From positions 1 through 5,048 of the forward strand of contig JAOLYI010000026.1 of NCBI GenBank assembly GCA_028343315.1: 5,048 bases of DNA, read 5' to 3'. The notes below the pieces were generated by a model that saw nothing but the letters and a program-made list of their open reading frames with translations, did not search any database and had not been told where the DNA came from. Both the position numbers and the translations under genes were made by a program. Shown in pieces: positions 1-4,870 of the stretch; within the stretch, counting starts at the first letter, position 1; every line of letters starts with the position of its first letter. This DNA is from Candidatus Pelagibacter sp. (GTDB taxonomy: Bacteria > Pseudomonadota > Alphaproteobacteria > Pelagibacterales > Pelagibacteraceae).

Positions 1-1663
1 CGTAAGTATTTCTCATTGTGATGATTTAATGGCCTATTCCCTAGATCTTAAAGGATCAGAATATTACACCATTTATTTAAGAGATTTGAGAACAGGGAAA
101 AATGAGAAAGATATAATAGAAAATACTAGCGGAGGCATCACATGGTCTCTAGACAGTAAAAGTTTTTTTTACTCAAAATTAGATAAATTTCATAGACCTA
201 GACAAATTTTTAAACATATCATTGGCACTTCAATAAAAGATGACAAACTTATTTTTGAGGAAAAAGATGAAACATTTACTTGCGGTATAGGCCTTTCATC
301 AGATGAAAAGTTTTTTATTATTTCAACTTCAGACCACATAACTACTGAGGATTATTTTTTTCCCTCAGATGCCCCTGAAATAAATCCAATTTTGTTTAAA
401 AAACGAAAAAAAGATGTCAGATACTCATTAGACTCTTGGAAGGGGTATTTTTATGTGCATACCAATGAAGATGCTAGAGATTATAAAGTGCTCAGATGTA
501 AAACGGATGAAATTGATAAGTTGGAAACGTTTATTGCTGCTAAAAAAGAAACTGTTATTGGAGGTCTGGATTTTCTTGATGATTATATTTTGAGAGGAGA
601 AAAGTCAGATGCTATTCCAAAATTATATGTAAGAAATATTAATACAAGTGAAGAAGAAGAATTAAAAATCTCTGATGAAGCAATTGGAGTTCCTGGAGTT
701 TCTTTGATGCAAAAAGATACTAATACATCAAAAATAAGAGTTCACTGGGAAAGTATGGCATCTCCTGGAAAAATTTATGAATATGATATTCTTTCAAAAG
801 AAAAAAAACTAGTCAAAGAAACCGAAATACCATCCGGACATAATCCAGATAAATATGTCGTAGAACGAATTAAAGCTAAGTCCCATGATGGCAGAATGAT
901 CCCTATAAGTTTGGTAAGACTAAAAGATGCAAAACAAGATGGTAAGTCAAAAATTTTACTTTACGCTTATGGTGCTTACAAACATAGTATCTCTCCGTCT
1001 TTCAGCGCTTCAAGGTTTTGTTTGGTAGATAGAGGAATTACTTTTGCCATAGCTCACATAAGAGGTGGAGGAGACCTTGGAGACGTATGGCATGAAGAAG
1101 GAAAAAAGAAATCAAAAAGAAATACTTTTTTAGACTACATCGCGTGTGCAAATCATTTAATAGAACAACGTTATACTCATAAAGGTGGAATTTGTTTTTA
1201 CGGGGGAAGCGCTGGCGGACTAACTGGTGGAGCTGTGGCTAATATGGCACCTGAATTATTTTACTCAATGTTATTATTGGTACCATTTGTTGATACCATG
1301 ACAACTATGCTTAATGAAAAGTTGCCTTTAACCCCTGCCGAATGGGAATTATGGGGCAATCCGATAAAAGATAAAGATTATTTTAAGTATATTTTATCTT
1401 ATGCGCCTTACAATAATCTTGAAAAAAAAGATTATCCCTCAATGTTAATCACAACGTCTTTATTTGATAACCGAGTTCTTTATTCCGAACCCGTAAAATA
1501 TATTGCTAAACTTCGAGATGTTAAAACTGATAATAATACTCAGTTGCTAAAGTGCAAGATGAAAGCAGCAGGCCATGGCGGGATGAGTGGAAGAGATAAT
1601 GCAATTACAGAATTAGCTGAAGAATATTCTTTTGTTTTAAAAACAGCAAAAATTTTTAAGTAA
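1..1663 (+). CDS. ptrB: Oligopeptidase B (prolyl oligopeptidase family, S9A), 5'-truncated by window edge
   Basis: This is a serine peptidase of the S9A family that cleaves short peptides, in oligopeptidase B after basic residues. The frame is open from base 2, and the ATG at 29 falls inside the conserved 'AYSLD-KGSEYYT' blade sequence. The real start therefore lies upstream. About 553 residues are visible against roughly 690 usual for the family. Numbering from the ATG at 29, residues 1 to about 275 are the beta-propeller part that gates substrate, and about 280-544 the alpha/beta-hydrolase domain. The triad is complete: Ser394 in GGSAGG (codon 1208-1210), Asp480 in LFDNRV (1466-1468) and His516 in AGHGG (1574-1576). 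RGGGDLG (345-351), NTFLDYIACANHLI and the PLTPAEWELWGNP segment (433-445) are typical of OpB rather than prolyl endopeptidase; its acidic residues match the region that OpB uses to hold basic P1 side chains. No hairpin terminator follows, so read-through into the heat-shock gene 90 bases downstream is possible. Confidence 0.95.
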   Translation, partial: VSISHCDDLMAYSLDLKGSEYYTIYLRDLRTGKNEKDIIENTSGGITWSLDSKSFFYSKLDKFHRPRQIFKHIIGTSIKDDKLIFEEKDETFTCGIGLSSDEKFFIISTSDHITTEDYFFPSDAPEINPILFKKRKKDVRYSLDSWKGYFYVHTNEDARDYKVLRCKTDEIDKLETFIAAKKETVIGGLDFLDDYILRGEKSDAIPKLYVRNINTSEEEELKISDEAIGVPGVSLMQKDTNTSKIRVHWESMASPGKIYEYDILSKEKKLVKETEIPSGHNPDKYVVERIKAKSHDGRMIPISLVRLKDAKQDGKSKILLYAYGAYKHSISPSFSASRFCLVDRGITFAIAHIRGGGDLGDVWHEEGKKKSKRNTFLDYIACANHLIEQRYTHKGGICFYGGSAGGLTGGAVANMAPELFYSMLLLVPFVDTMTTMLNEKLPLTPAEWELWGNPIKDKDYFKYILSYAPYNNLEKKDYPSMLITTSLFDNRVLYSEPVKYIAKLRDVKTDNNTQLLKCKMKAAGHGGMSGRDNAITELAEEYSFVLKTAKIFK

Positions 1664-1667
1664 CTGT

Positions 1668-1698
1668 CTTGAAAATTTAAAAACCCTTACTACATAAT
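1668..1698 (+). promoter_or_regulatory. Candidate promoter of the small heat-shock gene
   Basis: CTTGAAA (1668-1674), just after the ptrB stop, matches a heat-shock (RpoH) -35 element, and its TTGAAA core also resembles a sigma-70 -35. Two -10 readings exist. CATAAT (1693-1698) lies 18 bases after TTGAAA and fits sigma-70. CCCTTACT (1684-1691) weakly resembles the RpoH CCCCAT-T box but is only 9 bases downstream, which is short. Only the second would put the transcript start near 1698-1700 and keep the first leader hairpin intact. This was assigned by eye and no start site is proven. Confidence 0.4.
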
Positions 1699-1699
1699 A

Positions 1700-1753
1700 A
1701 TTGTTGGTCGCCAATTGGGGCTAACAATAAACCTTGCTAACAAAGGAGGATAT
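1700..1753 (+). promoter_or_regulatory. ROSE-like RNA thermometer in the hsp20 5' leader, two hairpins, the second masking the SD
   Basis: Hairpin 1 pairs 1700-1712 with 1717-1728: ATTGTTGGTC, bulged G1710, CC, loop AATT, GG, GGCTAACAAT. That is 12 pairs including two G-U. Hairpin 2 pairs 1732-1738 (CCTTGCT) with 1744-1749 (AGGAGG) around the loop AACAA, leaving G1736 bulged and U1735 opposite G1746. This TTGCT-against-AGGA pairing with one bulged G is the hallmark of ROSE elements, which precede small heat-shock genes in alpha- and gammaproteobacteria and melt on heating to free the ribosome site. The ATG follows 4 bases after the masked AGGAGG. Length (about 50 bases), position and downstream gene all fit. 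Folding was done by hand; no covariation or energy calculation was possible. Confidence 0.65.
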
Positions 1754-2197
1754 ATGACAAGTAAGGATCTATCGATCTTTAATTCACTTAGACCTTATAG
1801 TATTGGATTCGATGATATGTTTGATCAATTCGAGTCTATGTTAGGGAATGGCAGTCTTGCTATGCAAAGCAATTATCCGCCATATAACATCCGAAAAGCA
1901 GGCAATGATAAATATGCTATTGAAGTAGCGGTTGCCGGCTTTAATAAAAATGATGTTGAAGTCGAATATGAAGATAATCTTTTAACTGTAAAAACAAAAG
2001 AAGTTAAAAGATCAGAAGAAAAAGAAGGCGATGAAGTTATTCATCGAGGAATATCGCAAAGGTCTTTTGCTAGATCATTTACAATTGCAGATGATGTAAA
2101 AGTAAATGGCGCAGAATTAAAAGATGGTTTGCTAACAATTTCTTGTGAAAAGATCATCCCTGAAATGAAGAAAAAAAGACTTATTGAAATTAAATAA
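1754..2197 (+). CDS. ibpA: Small heat-shock protein, IbpA-like Hsp20
   Basis: This is an ATP-independent holdase of the cytoplasm. It binds unfolding proteins and keeps them ready for refolding by DnaK and ClpB. The 147-residue product has the IbpA/IbpB layout. A short N-terminal arm (about 1-40) is followed by YPPYNIRK (41-48) opening the alpha-crystallin domain. The AVAGFNKNDVEVEYEDNLLTVK stretch lies at 59-80, HRGISQRSFARSFTIADDV at 97-115 and the DGLLTI strand at 124-129. The C-terminal I-E-I tail motif (residues 144-146) docks onto neighbouring subunits in oligomers. The start was chosen at 1754 because AAGGAGG (1743-1749) sits just before it. A longer in-frame reading from TTG at 1715 adds 13 residues from inside the leader hairpins and has no ribosome site. 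Regulation is probably by heat, through the leader and possibly RpoH. The symbol follows the E. coli naming; hsp20 would serve equally. Confidence 0.95.
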   Translation: MTSKDLSIFNSLRPYSIGFDDMFDQFESMLGNGSLAMQSNYPPYNIRKAGNDKYAIEVAVAGFNKNDVEVEYEDNLLTVKTKEVKRSEEKEGDEVIHRGISQRSFARSFTIADDVKVNGAELKDGLLTISCEKIIPEMKKKRLIEIK

Positions 2198-2205
2198 GTT
2201 TACCT

Positions 2206-2245
2206 TACTTGCGGAGTAAAGTGCTCCGCAAGTATACACTTTTTT
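2206..2245 (+). terminator. Rho-independent terminator after hsp20
   Basis: A perfect 11-bp stem, TACTTGCGGAG (2206-2216) with CTCCGCAAGTA (2224-2234), encloses a 7-base loop. Six T follow at 2240-2245 after a 5-base gap (2235-2239). It stands 8 bases after the hsp20 stop, and its T-run reaches into the stop codon of the convergent lipoprotein gene. On the minus strand no T-run directly follows the stem, so it terminates best in the plus direction, though the hairpin may still serve both genes. Confidence 0.85.
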
Positions 2246-2552
2246 AAAAGCAGTTTTTGCTGCTAAAGCCTACTACTATATTTCTAGGGTTTATCTCAAA
2301 TTTTCTTTCACACTTAATCTTATATTTTTTTTTTATATAGACATAATTTCTATTTCTTGTTTTTAAAAATTCTACTTTATCTGGTTGTCCATAAAAGCTT
2401 TTTAATGAATCTTCAGATTTATTTAACCACTTGCTTAATTCTTTTTTTTCAAATTCAGTTGTTTGATCAATTTTGTTTGTTACAGTTTGGCATGCACCAA
2501 GGGTGAGGAATATAAATAATAAATAAATAAATTTTCTTTGATTTTTAATCAT
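2244..2552 (-). CDS. Small lipoprotein of unknown function
   Basis: The 102-residue product starts with a lipoprotein signal: basic MIKNQRK, a hydrophobic stretch (about 8-18) and the lipobox L-G-A-C with Cys21 as the lipidation site. The mature part, about 82 residues, is probably membrane-anchored and faces the periplasm. It contains WLNKSEDSLKSFYGQPDKVEF (42-62), reminiscent of small proteobacterial lipoproteins with a 'W-G-...-L-...-GxPd' start and a closing Cys. An aromatic YVYIKKKYKIK strand follows, and then Cys81 and Cys101, which could form a disulfide. No specific function is recognised. The start has no clear Shine-Dalgarno upstream (minus-strand ACTCC precedes ATG). The codons for KKK contain a run of ten A (2325-2334 on the plus strand as T). 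It is convergent with hsp20 and divergent from the purine permease. Confidence 0.8.
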   Translation of the reverse strand: MIKNQRKFIYLLFIFLTLGACQTVTNKIDQTTEFEKKELSKWLNKSEDSLKSFYGQPDKVEFLKTRNRNYVYIKKKYKIKCERKFEINPRNIVVGFSSKNCF

Positions 2553-2681
2553 TGGAGTATTCTACACTCTTAACTTATAAACAGAAATATTGAGTGTAGG
2601 TTGTATAAATCTAAAAAAGACTAAAATTATTGGGATTTTAAAATCGATATAGAGTATTCAACCTTAACAGGAGGTTTTTCA
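2553..2681. promoter_or_regulatory. Divergent intergenic control region between the lipoprotein and the purine permease, with repeats
   Basis: This 129-base AT-rich region must hold promoters for both flanking genes. Seen directly: an 8-bp inverted repeat CTACACTC (2562-2569) / GAGTGTAG (2592-2599); a direct repeat GAGTATTC at 2555-2562 and 2652-2659, each followed by a similar (T/A)AC...TTAAC sequence; a perfect 12-bp palindrome GATTTTAAAATC (2634-2645); and a strong Shine-Dalgarno AGGAGGT (2669-2675), 6 bases before the permease ATG. A weak plus-strand promoter can be proposed as TTGTAT (2601-2606), 15 bases, TAAAAT (2622-2627). No known riboswitch is recognised. Confidence 0.45.
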
Positions 2682-2691
2682 ATGTTGAATA
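2655..2691 (+). repeat. Inverted repeat enclosing the permease ribosome site and start codon
   Basis: TATTCAAC (2655-2662) and GTTGAATA (2684-2691) are perfectly complementary 8-base arms 21 bases apart. In mRNA the Shine-Dalgarno (2669-2675) would lie in the loop, and the stem would start at the G of the ATG. An alternative, mutually exclusive stem AACCT (2660-2664) / AGGTT (2672-2676) would instead cover part of the Shine-Dalgarno. Whether either structure matters is unknown; the right arm also has to encode protein. Confidence 0.4.
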
Positions 2692-3992
2692 AATATTTCG
2701 AATATAGAAAACACAAAACAAATTTTAAAACAGAGGTAATTGCCGGTGTAACGACCTTTCTTACAATGGCTTACATAATGTTTTTGAATCCCTTTATACT
2801 TTCTGGTGAGTTTGCTGGAACAGAAAAAGGTTTTTTTGATTTTGGTGCAGTTTTTACTGCAACAATTTTAGCAACTGCCGTGGCTTGTTTTATCATGGCC
2901 TTCCATGGAAAAACTTGGCCAATTGGTTTAGCGCCAGGAATGGGTATCAACGCTTTTGTAGCATATGGTGTTGTTGCAGGACAAGGTTACACGCCGCAAG
3001 CAGCTTTAGGTGCTGTTCTTGTAGCTGGAGTAATATTCTTAGGAATATCTTTAACTCCCTTAAGAGCTTGGTTAATCAATTCAATACCAAAAAGTTTAAA
3101 GCTTGGTATAGGTGCTGGTATAGGATTATTCTTAGCAATTATTGGTTTAGAAATAATGGGTGTAGTAGGAGATCATCCTGTAACACTTGTTACTTTGGGC
3201 GATATTAAAAATCCTTTAGTGCTTTTAGCGTGTCTAGCTTTTGTTTTCATGATTGTATTAGAGAAAATGAAAATTAGAGGAAATATCATTATTGGTATTC
3301 TTTTATTTAGTATTATCGCTTGGGCGACTGGCTTAGCAAAATTTAATGGTGTTGTAGGATCTATTCCTCCAATGACTTACCTTTTTGCATTTGACTTAAA
3401 AGCTGCATTATCAGCTGGCATGGCATCAATTGTTTTTACTTTATTGTTTATCGACTTTTTTGATACAGCAGGAACGTTAACTTCAGTGGCTAACGTAGCT
3501 GGTAAGGTTGATAAAAAAGGTAAAGTACAAGATATCGATAAAGCGATGTTGTCTGATAGTGTTGGAACGGTTGCAGGTGCAATGATGGGTACAACAACTG
3601 TTACAAGTTATGTTGAGTCTGGATCGGGAGTAAAAGCTGGTGGTAGAACTGGTATGACTTCTTTAGTTATCGGAGTTCTATTTTTAGCTTGCTTGTTTTT
3701 CTCACCTTTAGCTACAAGTCTACCTAAAGAAATTGATGGGGCTGCTTTATTATATGTTGCAATCTTATTCGTAAGAAATATTACGGATATTGATTGGAAT
3801 GATATTGCCGAGTCAGGTCCTGCAGTTCTTGCTATGATTGTTATGCCGCTTACTTATAGTATTAGTAATGGTATTGCCTTAGCTTTCATTGCTTATGCAC
3901 TAATCAGAATTTTCACTGGTAAGTTTGGTCAAACTTCTCCAGCAATTTGGGTTATAGCTGTATTTAGCGTTTTAAGTTTTTACGTAGCTTAA
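2682..3992 (+). CDS. Purine-base permease of the NCS2 AzgA type (adenine/guanine/hypoxanthine uptake)
   Basis: This is an inner-membrane secondary transporter that brings in a purine base, probably with protons. The 436-residue length is normal for the AzgA/PbuG/AdeQ branch, and the protein is mostly hydrophobic segments (12-14 expected). Family signatures are all present. The GLAPGMGIN loop is at 82-90. The FIDFFDTAGTLTSVA segment (256-270) carries acidic residues of the substrate region. TTTVTSYVESGSGVKAGGRTG lies at 304-324, and a MPLTYSISNGIA helix at 388-399. AGGAGGT 6 bases upstream fixes the start. The base transported (adenine or guanine/hypoxanthine) cannot be read from the sequence. 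A convergent purine phosphoribosyltransferase next door fits a salvage role. No frameshift or missing motif is seen. Confidence 0.93.
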   Translation: MLNKYFEYRKHKTNFKTEVIAGVTTFLTMAYIMFLNPFILSGEFAGTEKGFFDFGAVFTATILATAVACFIMAFHGKTWPIGLAPGMGINAFVAYGVVAGQGYTPQAALGAVLVAGVIFLGISLTPLRAWLINSIPKSLKLGIGAGIGLFLAIIGLEIMGVVGDHPVTLVTLGDIKNPLVLLACLAFVFMIVLEKMKIRGNIIIGILLFSIIAWATGLAKFNGVVGSIPPMTYLFAFDLKAALSAGMASIVFTLLFIDFFDTAGTLTSVANVAGKVDKKGKVQDIDKAMLSDSVGTVAGAMMGTTTVTSYVESGSGVKAGGRTGMTSLVIGVLFLACLFFSPLATSLPKEIDGAALLYVAILFVRNITDIDWNDIAESGPAVLAMIVMPLTYSISNGIALAFIAYALIRIFTGKFGQTSPAIWVIAVFSVLSFYVA

Positions 3993-3999
3993 AAATTTT

Positions 4000-4033
4000 A
4001 GGGCCGGTTAACGCTGGCCCTTTAACTTTTTTT
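4000..4033. terminator. Bidirectional terminator between the permease and the phosphoribosyltransferase
   Basis: AGGGCCGG (4000-4007) pairs with CTGGCCCT (4014-4021) around the loop TTAACG, giving 8 pairs with one G-U. This is among the most GC-rich spots of the window. On the plus strand T-rich sequence follows, with seven T at 4027-4033 inside the convergent gene. On the minus strand the complement of 3991-3999 gives AAAATTTTT, so both transcripts meet a hairpin followed by U. The minus-strand gene's stop codon abuts the stem. Confidence 0.85.
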
Positions 4034-4549
4034 GTGTTTCTTAATCAAATCCTCTACACGAACTTCTTCGTAATGTTCAAAGGGTTGAACAATCCATGGG
4101 TTACTGTCTAATTTTTGAGCACAGTAATCAGGTTCAAATGTTGAGACTTTTTTCTTCCAAAGGACAGCGGTTCTAATTTCTTTAATATTTCCTTGTAATG
4201 GTGGGTATTTTTTAAGCCAATCAATACTTTTATTTAAGGTCACTCCAGTATCAGATAAATCATCACACAGGAGAATGTTTCCTTTCATCTCTTGCAACGT
4301 AGAGCTCATTTCTCTTGAAAAAACTAATTCACCTTGTTTGTCTTCTGTTCCCTCACCAGAATAGGACTCGACGGCTAAATAAGCGCATTTAAGTTTAAAT
4401 ACTCTACTTAAAACATCTATAATTGGAGCTCCGCCTCTCATAATGCCAATTAACATGTCGGGCTTAAAACCGCTTTGATGAATTTGTATTGCTAGTTTTT
4501 CAACGATTAGATTATACTCTTTCCAATCAATGATAAGTTTGTCTGCCAT
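4022..4549 (-). CDS. Purine phosphoribosyltransferase (Gpt/Hpt-like, type I PRTase)
   Basis: This cytoplasmic enzyme joins a purine base to PRPP, giving the nucleoside monophosphate and pyrophosphate. The 175-residue product has the type I PRTase PRPP-binding signature ILLCDDLSDTGVT (92-104) and an early GIMRGGAPI loop (35-43) for pyrophosphate contact. A PWIVQPFEHYE tail (151-161) is typical of the longer Gpt/Hpt-like proteins (COG2236 type) rather than the 152-residue E. coli Gpt. Base preference (xanthine, guanine or hypoxanthine) is not clear, so no symbol is given. The start was chosen at 4549, where MADKLIIDW begins the conserved fold. A longer reading adds 43 Phe-rich residues opposite the DUF1330 gene. 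No Shine-Dalgarno is visible; eight U immediately precede the ATG. It is convergent with the purine permease, which suggests a shared salvage role. Confidence 0.9.
   Translation of the reverse strand: MADKLIIDWKEYNLIVEKLAIQIHQSGFKPDMLIGIMRGGAPIIDVLSRVFKLKCAYLAVESYSGEGTEDKQGELVFSREMSSTLQEMKGNILLCDDLSDTGVTLNKSIDWLKKYPPLQGNIKEIRTAVLWKKKVSTFEPDYCAQKLDSNPWIVQPFEHYEEVRVEDLIKKHKKS
4489..4518 (+). promoter_or_regulatory. Candidate promoter for the DUF1330 gene, inside the phosphoribosyltransferase gene
   Basis: TTGCTA (4489-4494), an 18-base spacer and TATACT (4513-4518) resemble a sigma-70 promoter. It would start transcription near 4525, about 58 bases before the DUF1330 ATG. The start codons of the divergent genes are only 33 bp apart, so any promoter for this gene must lie in or next to the neighbour's coding sequence. 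Tentative, from sequence match only. Confidence 0.3.
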
Positions 4550-4582
4550 AAAAAAAATTAATTCATTTTTAAGGAGTTGTAA

Positions 4583-4870
4583 ATGAAAGGATACGTGGTT
4601 TGTGTTTATAAAAATATTACTAACGAAGAAAAACTTAAAGAATATGCTGTTAAAGCTAGAATGGCAGTTGAAAAGCACAAAGGTAAGTTTTTAATCAGGG
4701 GTGGAAAAACAACTACAAATGAAGGGGAAGCTTCGCCAAGAACTGTGGTTATAGAATTTCCATCTTATGATGAAGCTAATAAATTTTATAATTCTAAAGA
4801 ATATCAAGAAGCTCACACGATTTTGAAGGGATATGTTGTAAGACACCATCAAACAGTTCAAGGTGCTTAA
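4583..4870 (+). CDS. DUF1330 family protein
   Basis: This is a 95-residue cytosolic protein of the DUF1330 family, which folds as a dimeric alpha+beta barrel. Its biochemical role is not established. It begins MKGYVVCVYKNITNEEKLKEY, then carries the family core KGKFLIRGG (34-42), EGEASPRTVVIEFPSYDEANKFYNSKEYQEA (47-77) and a closing strand (82-93). The length is normal. AAGGAG (4571-4576), 6 bases before ATG, supports the start. It is divergent from the phosphoribosyltransferase with 33 bases between start codons. At the other end its TAA stop shares a TTAA tetranucleotide with the stop of the convergent glycosylase gene, so no terminator fits between them. Confidence 0.92.
   Translation: MKGYVVCVYKNITNEEKLKEYAVKARMAVEKHKGKFLIRGGKTTTNEGEASPRTVVIEFPSYDEANKFYNSKEYQEAHTILKGYVVRHHQTVQGA

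Noticed and set aside
29..31. ATG at 29 as the start of the oligopeptidase
   Set aside because: The frame is open upstream to the window edge, and the residues before and after the Met form a conserved blade sequence; the family is about 140 residues longer.
1664..1690. Terminator after ptrB
   Set aside because: No stem followed by a T-run exists between the ptrB stop and the hsp20 leader; the hairpin further down belongs to the leader and lacks a T-run.
1715..1753. Longer heat-shock protein starting at TTG 1715
   Set aside because: It has no Shine-Dalgarno, and the codons run through the leader hairpins; ATG 1754 has AAGGAGG directly upstream and a normal IbpA length.
2562..2599. Purine or xanthine riboswitch in front of the permease
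   Set aside because: Tempting because of the transporter, but I could not match the conserved junction or loop bases of a known class; only an inverted repeat is supported.
2885..3208. 107-codon plus-strand frame inside the permease
   Set aside because: It overlaps a well-supported gene in another frame; its Cys/Arg/Ser-rich composition resembles no protein family.
4550..4678. 43-residue N-terminal extension of the phosphoribosyltransferase
   Set aside because: It is antisense to DUF1330 and Phe-rich by chance; the conserved fold begins at MADKLIIDW.
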